From assembly GCF_000485595.1 (NCBI RefSeq), contig NW_014577128.1, positions 311,880-333,384 of the forward strand: a stretch of 21,505 nucleotides of DNA. The letters run 5' to 3'. The DNA is from Priapulus caudatus. Taxonomy: Eukaryota > Priapulida > Priapulimorpha > Priapulimorphida > Priapulidae. This document shows, piece by piece, positions 8,180 to 18,395 of the stretch (position 1 is its first letter; the number at the start of each line of letters is the position of its first letter). The notes beneath the pieces were generated by a model. That model did not search any database. It had not been told where the DNA came from and was given only the letters and a program-made list of their open reading frames with translations. The position numbers and the translations under genes are program-made.

Positions 8180-9120
8180 GCCTCAGCAGGCTGGGGCGTG
8201 TATAGACGTGTATATTACAGAGCGGGAATCAGTAGGCAGTGATGTGTACAGACGTTGGCCATTGCGGGGGAGCCCTAGTCAGCGACATGCGTAGATCCAC
8301 GCCGATATATTTATTTGAAGGCGATTTGCAGCGTGGCTTCTATTTCACGCTATATGAACGTGAGTTCTTCGAGACGGAAGCTCGCCGCGCTGTAATCGTA
8401 TATCTTTGGCATAAAGACAGCGGTGGCAACGGGCCACCTTCGCATGCTTTATTCATGATGTCCAATTTGGGTGCATTGTAGCGGCGTTATTAGGAATTGA
8501 AAGTTGTTATCGCTGGGTGGCTGCAATGCAAGCCGGCACCGCACCGCGTAGCGCTCGCGTAAGTGTAGGGGTGTGTCCGAAACCATTGCCACGCGAGAGA
8601 AGCCGCGTATATGTATACACGTAAACGCGTTACCAACCGCTTTGTGAACAGTAGCCTTCTCTGCGAGCTATTAGGCACAAAGGAAATACGTAGAGAAACT
8701 ATCAAAAGGCTCGGCCAATTACCGTGACTATTGTTCCAGTGCGGTGACGTTATTGAATTTTCTAAATCGTTCACCCCCCCACCCTCCGATCAATACAATC
8801 AGGAACGGCGACGGATGGCGAGACTAGTGACGCGCAGTCATCATCAAAAACGCACGGTGCACGTGCGCAGCAGGTGAATAGAATAGTAGATGGAAGCTGC
8901 GGACTCCGGTGCACTTACGGAGCAGACTTGGTTGTACGTCCTTATTTCGCCCTTCATCTCTGAGTTTTCTAAAGCAAACAGTGCGAAACCCGTAGCCACT
9001 CTATCGCGCGCATATAGATCTTTTGAAAAACATGCAAATAAAAACCGTCGAACTTGCATCGCTATGAAAATCTGCATGCGAATCTGACGTTGAAATCGTG
9101 CTCTCCGCGCGCTTATGGAT
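7975..9120. other. Non-repetitive region, no gene supported
   Basis: About 1.1 kb of mixed sequence. The most protein-like frame runs from ATG at 8242 to a TAG at 8481 (79 codons, mixed composition) but matches no family I recognise and has no promoter, splice or conservation support. A second, minus-strand frame (8490-8774) is likewise unrecognised. Either could be part of an exon; neither is called. Confidence 0.5.
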
Positions 9121-9124
9121 GCGA

Positions 9125-9300
9125 GTGTGTGTGTGTGTGCTTTATAACCTGTGCGGCGTGCGTGCGTGCGTAGCGTGCATGCAGTTGCGTGACATGCGTG
9201 TGCTGTGGTTGCGTGTGTGTGTGTGTGTGGTGTGTGTGTGTGTGTGTGTGTGTTGTGTGTGTGTGTGTAGTGTGTGTGTGTGTGTGTGCGTGTGCCTGTC
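9125..9300. repeat. GT/GTGC-rich microsatellite tract
   Basis: GT runs separated by GCGTGCGT and by single-base disruptions (GTGGTGTG, TGTTGTG, GTAGTG). The densest GT part is 9210-9290. Frames through it are Cys/Val on plus and His/Thr on minus. Confidence 0.93.
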
Positions 9301-9780
9301 TATGTATGTGAGCGCGGGTTTTCTCTCTATAAGAAAATGCTCTGACATGCTCAACACGAATATTAATTCGACACGGCGACTCGGCCGACATTTGTTTCGT
9401 GAAGCTGAGAGCGCAGACTAATCGGAACGACCCCGCGCACACACGCTCGCGCGAATATATTAGCGTGCAAGTGGCGCTTTATCTATGCGAAATTATTTTT
9501 TCTTTGCGAGCTGTGTAAAAGGATCTCATTAATACGTTGTTTTCGTAGAACGCAGTTGCTTTCATGCGACCACAAAGGAGTCTCGGCGAATGGTGCGCGC
9601 GAACCACTATCGCGAGCCATTGCTAATATCGCAGCGCGCGAACCGAGCAAGTTCATGCGTGGGCGCCAGTTTTTAATCAGCGCGCGCGCGAGCGGTCGAG
9701 AGCAAACCTATGTTTCAAAGTTGCGTATGTGTCGTCGTGCGCCGGCGTGTAGCGTGTATGTAACTTACGCGTGTGTGATG
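9301..9780. other. Non-repetitive spacer, nothing identified
   Basis: Mixed, CpG-rich sequence between two GT tracts, with a short alternating CG stretch near 9678-9690. No supportable gene. Confidence 0.55.
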
Positions 9781-9970
9781 TAGTGTGCGTGTGTTTACGA
9801 GTGTGTGTGTGTGTGGCTCGTGTGGTGGATGTGTGTGTGTAGTCGATGTGAGCTGTGTCGTGTGTGGTGTGTGTGTGGTAGACAAGTGTGTATAACGCGA
9901 CATGGTACGTGATTGCGGTGTATGTGTGTGCCGCGTCGTGCCAGCTGTGAGTTTGACGCGCTGCATGAGC
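9781..9970. repeat. Degenerate GT-rich tract
   Basis: Broken GTGTGTG runs (9785-9815, 9828-9842, 9858-9878) mixed with GATGTGAGC-like spacers. It looks like an old or error-interrupted GT microsatellite. Confidence 0.75.
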
Positions 9971-10423
9971 GTACGTGCGTGCATCGCTGTCTGTCGGTGT
10001 CAGTAGTACAGCGTAATTTCGTTTCAAAGTAAAGATCAATGCTAATGTTGTAGCTGCTGTCGACAGCATCAATTACGGCCTGCCTAGGCAGTAATGAAGT
10101 ATGTGTGGCATAATGAAGACATCGAATATCTCATTAAGAATCAGACATAGACTGACGCGGCCAGCCTATCTGTGCCAATCTGTCCGCGAGATATGTTCGA
10201 AAGAAGAATGGCTTTTTCGAACAATGACGAGTTTTATGATCATCGATCGTAGAGACCATCGAGAAGGTAGGAAATTCACCCCTAGAGTCCAGAGTATATC
10301 ATGTAGCGTTCCACGGCGATCGCATAGACGCGTGTGCGTGAATAAGCGCACATATACATAACAAGAACGGTTGTCAGTCATATACACACCGCCTAATATA
10401 ACACGCGCGATGCGCACAATCGA
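9971..10423. other. Non-repetitive spacer, nothing identified
   Basis: Mixed sequence; opposing frames of 86 and 99 codons cross it and neither is recognisable. No repeat structure seen. Confidence 0.5.
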
Positions 10424-10472
10424 ACGCACGCACACTCGAACCCACGCACGCACGCACGCACGCACTCACAAC
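10424..10472. repeat. (ACGC)n microsatellite
   Basis: CGCACGCACAC followed by about six ACGC units and an ACTCAC end. Its polarity is opposite to the TGCG tract at 1646-1698. Confidence 0.9.
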
Positions 10473-10644
10473 ATGACATTCCGAACGATTTCTAGCAGGA
10501 TTCATATAACACAGCGGCATGCTCGCATGTTATTCCTCGATTTTATCAAAGATTTACCGACTTTAATCATTTCGTCGTCAGCGGTTCTCTGAAAATGAGA
10601 TTTTTATATTAGGGCAAATTGAAGTTCTAATTAAGTCCGCTCTA

Positions 10645-10829
10645 GTGCGCGCGCGCGCGCGCGTGTGTGTGTAGTGTGTGTAGTGTGTGCTGTGTGTGTG
10701 TGTAGTGTGTGTGTAGTGGTGTGTGTGTGTGGTGTGTGTATGTTGTGTGTGTGTTGTGTGTTTGTGTTGGAATGTTTGTGTTGTGTGTGTGTTGTGCGCT
10801 GCGTGCATGTGTGTGTTTGTGTGTGTTTT

Positions 10830-10861
<32 letters not shown>

Positions 10862-10996
10862 TGTGTGCGTGTTTGTGTGCGGTACGATTAGTGTAGTGTT
10901 GTGTATGGACTGTGCAATGTGGTGTGTCTGTGTTTTCTGTGTGTGGGGTGTGTGGTGTGTGTGTGTGGTGATGGTGCTGTGGTGTGTGTGTGTATC
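10645..10996. repeat. (CG)n-(GT)n compound tract
   Basis: A strictly alternating purine-pyrimidine run at 10645-10672 (about eight GC steps then GT steps) is followed by about 320 bp of GT-rich sequence with many one-base interruptions (GTAGTG, GTTGTG, GTGGTG, TTTGTG). The tract directly abuts the left end of copy 1 of the 1.8-kb repeat, just as a pure TG tract abuts copy 2. Confidence 0.92.
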
Positions 10997-11635
10997 GAAG
11001 CGCGCAGCAATACGACAAGACATCCCCGAAGCAGCGCTATCACTGTATCGTTAATTAGCAAATAAGCTGAGATCGCGCCACAACGACGAGAGACACGACG
11101 CGAGAGGAAAACGCCAGTCAAACGAGCCGAGCGTTTCACGCGCGCATTTTTCATTATTAGGCCCGCGCGTTTTTGATCGCTCACGATCCATTCAATTGAC
11201 ATGGACATAGCGCAGTTGTACGGCAATTGCCATGACAACTTATTAAAACAAACCTTTCGAGAAGGCTCCGCGAGAGATAGGTTGCGTTATCGATTCGGGG
11301 CGAAACTCTGCGATGAATTCAGTAGGCCCAGATTCTTCAGGGGCAATGTGACAGAACTCTGGCGCGATAGTAAGACTTGGTCTGCATGAACTGCTGAAGA
11401 AGAACGCGTCCTGAGATTTTGTTTGCGGTGCTCGAGAACTTGATATGGAGAGACATTACTTGAACCCCGTGCTTTGGTTTCACGAGACAGTCTAGCCCGA
11501 TACGTGATGCGGACGTGCGCTGCGTTTGTAGTTTAATTAGCCGCGCATACCGCGTTGCCGGACACGAAAGTGACCTCTACTCAGTATGGTGACCGCCTTG
11601 GTTGAAAGGAAATACCCAAACAATCTAACTATCAA

Positions 11636-11940
11636 TCTATCCTGCATCCATCAAGTCACAGCCATCCATTAATTATCAATGCATCCATCCATCGCACCGC
11701 ATCCCATACCATCCCATCCCTCATATACCACTGCTCAATGCCTGCATGCATGCCATGCCATCCATTCCAGCCATCCCATGCTGCCATGCATCCATGCCAT
11801 GCCTTCCATTCCCTTCCATCTCACTCCCTTCCATTGCACGCATCCATCCATTCATCCATGCATCCATGCTCCATGCATGCATCCATTCATGCCATCGCAT
11901 GCCATCATGCATACCCATCTCATCCATCCCATCCCAAACA
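11636..11940. repeat. CATCC/CATGC pentanucleotide-type array (copy 1)
   Basis: Plus-strand blend of CATCC, CATGC, CCATT and CATCCATC units about 300 bp long, ending CCCATCCCAAACAGTAAA as in copy 2. It is less regular than the equivalent array at 20208-20570. Frames through it (His/Pro/Ser or Met/Gly/Trp) are repeat translations. Confidence 0.88.
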
Positions 11941-12064
11941 GTAAAAGAATCATAAAAATCAAAGATAGAAAACATTATAAATAAAATTAAATGAAATAAG
12001 TAAGAATTATAAAATATAATACTAGTAGTAGGTAATGGAGCATAATGAAATTGAGAAAAATATG

Positions 12065-12127
12065 TTCCCAGCTGGACTCGAACCGAATCCGGTGTGAGAG
12101 ACTATGTTCTATGATTTATGCATCGTT
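12065..12127 (-). pseudogene. Degenerate tRNA-Arg-like sequence (copy 1)
   Basis: Homologous to 20703-20774 but shorter by several single-base losses. The B box GGTTCGAGTCC is intact (plus positions 12074-12084) and a T5 run on the minus strand (plus 12056-12060) lies four bases beyond the 3' end, exactly as in copy 2. The anticodon loop reads differently from CCT and the D arm is broken, so it cannot be a working tRNA as written. The losses may be true decay or sequencing error. Confidence 0.65.
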
Positions 12128-12734
12128 AGGTATCACAGGATTACCGTACGTGTGTTTTATTCTGTACGGCACCGCCATCTATTGATGAATAGATTTTTAT
12201 GACAATTTAACTTTTTTACATTTTAATTTATTTAGCCATAAAACCACCTCTCAGACGTGCTGTTATGAAATATCTTTTGAATTTTTTGTTTCTGGCTACG
12301 AGTTCTTGTTATGCGGTACGACTACTCGGACTGAACAAACTTATATATATATAGACAATCTATTCTAATCGAATCTTGCACAAATGGTATTGTTCCGGAG
12401 GCTTCTCGCCATCGTTGTCTGCGTGCCTGTCTTGTGGGATATCATCGCAATGTGAGTGCCGGATCTGCAGCGCCCCTGTAATGCAAAATATGACACAGAA
12501 GATATTCGGTTCGGTATATTAAGAAGTTCTGTGTAGGCCGTTGATCTTTGAAGATTTCCTGAAATTGTCGATCGCCACAATGATTTAGGCGTTTATGTAT
12601 AATTCAGTAAGTGAGATGATGTTGAAAAAAGCTATTACTGTGGTCATTACTTTTCTAGCGGGAAGCTAGTACAGAAGGCCTGATATATCACCATACGCAT
12701 GCACAGGCCATGCACGCGAACACCACGTACACAG

Positions 12735-13390
12735 CACACACACACACACACATCGGCGCACACATAGCCACCACACACACACCAACACAACACACACACA
12801 CACCACAACAACACCACACAAGGAGCAACCACACACGCACAATATGCCCACGTGATCACAACAAATGCCCACATCATAAACACACAGCACACCACACGCC
12901 ACACCACACACGACAACAGCACACACGCGCGCGACTGGCATCAATATCAATCAACGCACATCAGACACGCTAGACAACCACACAACAGCCACAGCACAAC
13001 ACAGTAAAAAATTAAACCAACCAAACCAAACGCATGCTAGGAGCCGCACCCCAATAAACTAATACAAAAACGGACACACACACCGCAAACCACTTATCTA
13101 ACATCGCAACAGCAACACGCCACATGCGAACACACACCGACGACACACACACACCACAACACACACCACATCAACACTAACGAGCACACCAACTACATCC
13201 ACAGCAACCCACACGACACCGGAGCCACACAATTAACGACACATCACACACCAGCACACAGTATGCACACGCCACAACAACGCAATACGTCACCTCGCAC
13301 GCACCACACCACACACCACACACCACAACCCCATCACACACAGAACACACACCACACAAACAGCACCCACCATCACGGACGCGCGCGTAA
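12735..13390. repeat. CA-rich degenerate tract
   Basis: Over 600 bp dominated by CACA, CACCACA, CAACA and ACACGC on the plus strand, with few T and G. It starts at the right end of copy 1 and gradually becomes mixed sequence. It is much longer and less regular than the CA tract at the right of copy 2. Opposing frames (Thr/His on plus, Val/Cys on minus) are artefacts. Confidence 0.85.
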
Positions 13391-14911
13391 GCCGCAACAT
13401 GGTTGCCGACGATATATTGACACAATTCGTCGATACGTATGCGTACAAGCCCGGCGTCACAAAATCTGATGACTGCGCCTTAAATCGTATACTCCAAAGT
13501 AAAATGAACGCCATCCTGAGTGGCAGGTTCACACTACTTCAGCGTGTATGTCCCGGCGGACACCTTTACCGTTGAGTGAATTTGGCACGCACATGACTGT
13601 ACTAGTTACCTTGAGTAAAAAACATAGTAACCCCAGCCGTTAGACCCACCTCCACGGCCACTCCAAACTGACACCAGATGCATTCCCCTCTGCAGAGCGC
13701 TAGATACGAATAAGCCATGGTCACCTGGCACCATGTGTATAGCAAGCTAGGCTCGACAAATAGACTGGCGCGTGATGCACTGACCCAGCTAGGACGACGA
13801 ACCTGCAGCCGGCGAGTCTGCATCTCCTGAAAGTCAATCTCCGACAATTCGGCCGATCGTTGATAACTGTGTGCTCCGAAATATAACAGCTGGCTACGCG
13901 CTGGCTACACTACACAACCACGACATCACACATGCGGGCGATTTCATGAACTTCGTTTGCGCGAAGAAGCAGTACACTAAATCACGTCGATAAGACCGCT
14001 CGCACGACAACTCGAACACTCACTCCATACTAAACAACTTATTACTCCAACACCCAAAACATGAGCAATTAAAGCTCTGGTATAAGAACCATGTGCGCCT
14101 GAATGAATGAAAAATGTCGGTGATTGGGTGCCTGATGCATACTATTCTATGGCTATCGAAGCAATGGTTTGACGGTACCACTTATACACGTGCTTGTATG
14201 CATAAACGACTTAGTGGATACATGTGAGTATGTGCTATGTGTTAGTTGAACACAAAGTTAAATACCTGTTCGTTAGTGTGTATATATAAGATGTGGAATA
14301 AACAGTGTCAGGCCGTGCGCTGTGCGTTCCGTTTTTTTCGTGCGTTGCGATGCGTGCGATAACTGTGCATCTAGTCCTACTTGGCTGCGCTGGCGGCGAT
14401 GCGTCATTCTTCTTCTAATGCACCAACTAGCGGTGTATGTCGGCCGTTATATTTCGACGGTGTAGACGTTTTAGGCAGTCGCCGGCGTGATGAAAGGCCA
14501 CTGCACAAACAAATGAAGCGATGTTGCAGTGCAGTATGCCTCTTGCCTTATCGTGAACGCCCCGTTCTATCGAGTCATTTGATGAATGTTCAGGCGAGCT
14601 ACGCAGTAATAGATGCAGCGCTCGAGGCTCCCGCCCCTCAAAATCGAATGTAAGCCTTATTCACGCTCGTAACTTACGGATCGCGCTGGTCGAGAGCGAA
14701 GAAGACACAGTGTGGAGGGAAAAAATATGAGAAAGAATGGCGGCTTATGAAGATCACAGGGGAAGAGGAGGTTAGACGAAGGCAGCGCTCAGCGAGCGCG
14801 CGTGAGACAGGCCAAACAGATAACGCGACTACACAAATATAACAAATAGATGAGTCATCTATCACCAATGTTTCCATCACCTAAAGAATTATGATAATCA
14901 GATCATCATCA
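13391..14911. other. Non-repetitive region, no gene supported
   Basis: About 1.5 kb of mixed sequence. Frames include 81 codons on minus (13602-13847) and a plus frame whose first ATG is at 14399 (to 14653); neither resembles a known family. An LTR- or promoter-like TATA/AATAAA pair lies near 14281-14303. AGAATGGCGGC occurs at 14734-14744. Confidence 0.5.
14279..14304 (+). promoter_or_regulatory. TATA box closely followed by AATAAA
   Basis: TATATATAAG at about 14281-14290 is followed about ten bases later by GGAATAAACAGTG. TATA plus AATAAA this close is typical of compact LTRs, where transcription starts and polyadenylation is signalled within a short R region, and AATAAACAGTG-like strings recur in insect LTRs. 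I cannot delimit LTR ends or a target-site duplication, so this could equally be a chance promoter-like string. Confidence 0.25.
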
Positions 14912-15412
14912 ATGAAGCAGTAGCGCGAGCAGCCAGCAGCAGCCGGGCAGCAGCCCAGCAGAGCGCGCAGCCAGCAGTCTACGTAGTGCCACATAGTCGT
15001 AGCCAGTAGCCAGTCGACGTCGGAGTTTTTACTCACAAACAGAAATCTAAATCAGAACACCAAACACAGCAAACTGAAAAAAAATCACACAACTGCCTGA
15101 CTACACTTAGCAAGAACAGCAGCAGCAGATAAGTAGTAGTAGTAGTTAGTCAGTAGTCTAACAAGCAGCAACAGCATAGGTAGCATGTTACAAGTAATAG
15201 TAGTAATCATAGTGTAGGAAGTAGTACGTAGTAGTAGCTAGTTATGTAGTAGCATAGGTAGTGTAGTAAGTAGTTAGTAGCAGTAGTAAGGTAGTAGTGT
15301 AGCAGCACAGTGTAATAAGTGTAGTAACCAGACCGCTAGTTTAGTGTTAAGTAGCTAACATAGTACGTAGTATTCAGTCGTAGAGTAGTAGTAGTAGTAG
15401 TAGTAAGACACG

Positions 15413-15491
<79 letters not shown>

Positions 15492-15513
15492 CAGTAGTAG
15501 TAGCAGTAGCAGT

Positions 15514-15545
<32 letters not shown>

Positions 15546-15630
15546 CAGGAGTAAGATAATATAGATCCTATATTAACTTACTCCTGGTAGTAGTAGTAGT
15601 AATAGTAGTAGTAGTAGTCATTGTCATTGT
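14912..15630. repeat. AGC/AGT triplet array
   Basis: Begins as AGC-rich (about 14920-14975, CAGCAGCAGCC variants), becomes irregular AGT/GTA with many interruptions (15000-15400), then nearly pure GTA from about 15411 to 15490, then mixed AGT/AGC to 15545. It is interrupted by a hairpin at 15546-15586 and resumes as GTA to about 15618, ending in a short GTCATT repeat. The contrast between the ragged left and clean right halves is striking. Confidence 0.9.
15546..15586. repeat. Near-perfect hairpin within the GTA array
   Basis: Left arm CAGGAGTAAGATAATATAG (15546-15564), spacer ATC (15565-15567), right arm CTATATTAACTTACTCCTG (15568-15586). The arms are reverse complements over 19 bp with one mismatch. 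The GTA array has the same orientation on both sides, so the hairpin is an insertion in the array and not the turning point of an inverted duplication. A 3-base loop is too short for a typical animal microRNA precursor. Confidence 0.9.
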
Positions 15631-15805
15631 CAGCGTCATTCGAGGTGGACATGTTTGGTTGGAGACTATATCGCATGCCATCGTTGCACGCAGCCGCGCG
15701 CTGCGATGGAAACACTCGTACGTGAAAAGCCGAGACAAATCAATTCGGACCAATTAGGGTGGCGCAGAAAATCCGGCGTCGTCGGCGTAACTAACCGATG
15801 CAACC

Positions 15806-15872
15806 GCGCGTGCGTGCGTTGCGCCGCCACCATACACGTACTGCACTGCACGCACGCACGCACGCACGCAGG
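15806..15872. repeat. TGCG block facing a CACG block
   Basis: CGTGCGTGCG at about 15807-15818 is followed about 30 bp later by a pure CACG run of five to six units at about 15848-15870. The two are reverse complements and could form a short stem. Another, smaller instance of TG-type tracts paired with CA-type tracts in this window. Confidence 0.7.
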
Positions 15873-16064
15873 CACGCCGCTTCTACCCTGCGAACTGACC
15901 ACGTTGCCTGTTGCTAGCACCGACAACCATACTAGTGTCGCTCGCTGATGCAGTAGCCAAACACGAACTACACGTATGCAACACCCACCCCCACATACAC
16001 ACACGCACGCGCCGCTTCCACCATGCAGCTCGCTGACAGTGCCTGTAGCTGCCGCCGACATAAA
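15873..16064 (+). repeat. Diverged direct duplication, 135-bp spacing
   Basis: The segment starting GCCGCTTCTACCCTGC at 15876 and ending ACCGACAAC near 15930 reappears as GCCGCTTCCACCATGC at 16011, ending GCCGACATA near 16062. They share GCCGCTTC-ACC, TGCCTGT-GCT and GCC/ACCGACA at matching positions, with substitutions and small gaps between. Each copy is preceded by a CACGCACG tract. This looks like a two-copy tandem duplication of about 135 bp. Confidence 0.6.
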
Positions 16065-16828
16065 ATAATTGTGTCGCGGTGCAGCAGCCTTCATCATCGT
16101 CGACACGCGTCATGTTTATTTGTCGTTGACGTGACGTCGCAGTCAGACGTGTATCATTCACGCAGCCCTGCATTGCTGCAAGCGACCGCTTTGAGGCTAC
16201 GCCGCGCCTTTTTTCCGAGTGCCGCGTAGATAGAGAGCGCCACAATCGCTGCATCCACTAAAATTCGCAACGCGTTTCCGTTGTTGGGAACACATCCATG
16301 CACGCGCGTACGCAGTTCTGAAATCGTCGCCAAATGATGCCGTCAAGTGGCGGAAAACGAATGTATTGTCGCTCACATGCCGATCGTCTGGTCTCTGCTT
16401 TCGTCAATATAATGGCGCGCCCGTTACGTGTCGAGCCGGTCATTACATGCGTCGAATGTATCAACGCGGCACCTTTTCCCTCTCGTGCGTGCGCGCGCGG
16501 ATGCAATAAAGCCGATTATTTTCGACAGCTGCGCATGTACGAGACTTCATGGTTCGAGCGGGTTCGGTGCTTGCATGCGTGTGACACGGGTTGTGGCACA
16601 GCCGCGGCGGAGATGCCCGCTGTTGATCTGTAGAAACGATGGCGACGATATATCGCTAGGAAAAACAAGAGCGGACATGTACGCAGATCATCATATACTC
16701 TCGCTGTGTGTTTCTGTCGGCAGTTACCGTCAAACGGCGCCACTGAAGTTGTCACGTGCGCGTAGCTAGCGCCTCCTATTTTCATTCGCGGCGACTCTAT
16801 GGTAGCATTGCAAAAGCGAGAGCGTACA
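16065..16828. other. Non-repetitive region, no gene supported
   Basis: Mixed, CpG-rich sequence with overlapping frames of up to about 113 codons on both strands, none recognisable. Long frames are expected here from high GC. A CACGTG box lies at 16753-16758. Confidence 0.5.
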
Positions 16829-17110
16829 AGAAAGAGAGAGAGAGAGAGGAAGTCAGAGAGAAAAAGAGAGAGGGAAAGAGAGAAATAGAGAGATAGCGAG
16901 TAATATATATATATATATAAGAGAGAGAGAGAGAAGAGAGAGAGAGATAACAAAGAGAGCTAAGCAGAGACAGAGGGAGAATAAGAGAGTGAGCAAGAGA
17001 TAAAGAGAGAGAGACACACACATCCCCGTCCAGAATAGAGAGTCGACACCACACAGGAGAGGGGAGAGGAAGTGGAAATAGACATTGGATTGAGGGAGAG
17101 AAAAAAGCAT
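16829..17110. repeat. GA-rich polypurine tract with internal (TA)n
   Basis: GAGAGA and AAAGAGAG sequence on the plus strand. A TA run of about 16-18 bp at about 16902-16919 sits between two GA runs. The tract decays into mixed purine-rich sequence by about 17110. Minus-strand frames are Ser/Leu translations. Confidence 0.92.
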
Positions 17111-17875
17111 AGAAGAAGGAAGGAAACAGAACGGGAGTAAGTTAGCGTAAGTAGGTTGGCAGAAGCATGCACTAATCGAGATGAACTGCTTCTTATGAAG
17201 TCTTTCTTTGAGAATCGGGCAGCAACGCTCCCGCGCCGGCATCTCACGCATAGCAAGCAACAACCTGATCGTACGTTGCCGTCATCGCGCGCAGTACAAA
17301 ATCCGAGCTAGGAGAGAGTGATCGGCAAAAACACACGTGTAATTACGTATGCGTTACGTGCGATCGCATTCCTGTCAGTAATAATGTGACTGTGTTCGGA
17401 ATTCAGCTTTTGATGTACGTGAAGATAGCACAACCTCACGCTCAACCTTTCACGCTCAACCTGTAATCAACTGCAACGAGGATGATACGCGGCGTCGTGT
17501 TCACTATCTTCGTTAGTGAAAATAACATTCTCGGAGGTTGACACGCATGTAACACGTTTTTATGCGTCGAAATTCGCGTGATTGTAGCGCTCTTGCAACG
17601 CGTACCTGTCACGCCAAGGCTGTTGTCCGCCGTGCCGCTTCGCATGTTGCGCGGTCGATTTTCTTTACTACGTGCTTAACTCGATGAAAACATTGATGGG
17701 TCAGCGCGAAATGCAAGGTCAGCGTGCAAAACGGCGGCATCATTACAACTAACGCGCCTCGAGGCTTTCGCGCGTACAGTGCGCTACCGATAGTAGATCG
17801 CGCACTGAGTTCGGATGAATACAAATAGTGGTAGGTTGTACGTACACCGCACGGGAATACCACGTTGCGAAAGGC
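17111..17875. other. Non-repetitive region, no gene supported
   Basis: Mixed sequence. A tiny direct repeat, CACGCTCAACCT, occurs at 17437-17448 and 17451-17462. Frames on the minus strand (67-98 codons) are unrecognised. Confidence 0.5.
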
Positions 17876-18205
17876 AAGAGACGGAGAAGAGAAGAGAAGA
17901 GAGAGAGAGCAGAGAGAGAGAGAGAAAGAGAGAGAAGAGAGAGAGAGAGAGAGCTATAGCAAGAGGGAGAGAGGGAGAGGAGAGAGAGAGCAGAGAAGAG
18001 AAAGAAAGAGAGTGCGGGAAAGAGAGAGCAAGCGACTAAAAAGGAAAGGGAGAGAAAGGGCAGAACACTTTTTACCGACACAGGAAAAGGTGGAACAGAG
18101 AACACGATAAAGGATAGAGAGAGAGAGAGAGAGAGAAGAGAGAAGAGGCGCGCGGCGGCCGCGATAGAGAAAATGAGAGAGAGAGAGAGAGAGAGAAAGG
18201 GAGAA

Positions 18206-18259
<54 letters not shown>

Positions 18260-18395
18260 CGATAGAGATGTAGTGGCAAAGGAAAGATGATGAGATAAAT
18301 AAATAGAGTCCATCTGCGTGAAAGTGTGTCTGTGAAAGACTTGTGAAAGTGACTGTGTCTGCGACCGGAGGAGAGAGAGAGAGAGAGAGTGCAAG
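17876..18395. repeat. GA-rich polypurine region with pure (GA)n runs
   Basis: About 500 bp, mostly purine on the plus strand. The purest GA runs are at about 18115-18136, 18176-18196 and 18208-18254. The 222- and 182-codon minus frames are Ser/Leu repeat translations. It ends in a short GA run near 18371-18389, then switches to a CACACA/CACGC stretch to about 18440. Confidence 0.93.

Larger units (their letters stand above)
10997..12730 (+). repeat. Copy 1 of a 1.7-1.8-kb dispersed repeat
   Basis: Aligns by eye end to end, in the same orientation, with 19561-21384. Anchors in order: GCGCGCAGCAAT at the left; a CGCGCGCATTTTTCATTATTAG segment (near 11137); the AATACCCAAACAA-TCTAACTATCAATCTATC segment before the CATCC array; the tRNA-like segment; CACCTCTCAGACGTGCTG (near 12245); and an identical stretch of about 32 bp ending CTAGCGGGAAG at about 12665. 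GT lies on the left and CA on the right. No coding frame inside it is consistent between copies. Class of element unknown; it could be a non-autonomous transposable element or a segmental duplication. Confidence 0.88.

Noticed and set aside
8242-8481. 79-codon frame with balanced amino-acid composition
   Set aside because: It was the most protein-like frame, but I recognise no family and there is no splice, promoter or conservation support; a frame of this length occurs by chance in GC-balanced DNA of this size.
14399-14653. Plus-strand frame downstream of the TATA-like element
   Set aside because: The TATA-to-start arrangement is suggestive, but the protein is unrecognised and the TATA is better explained, if at all, by an LTR.
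15546-15586. microRNA precursor
   Set aside because: The loop is three bases and the whole stem is 19 bp, too short for a Drosha-type precursor.
16551-16561. B-box-like GGTTCGAGCGG
   Set aside because: Lacks the final CC of the B box, and no A box or tRNA fold could be found around it.
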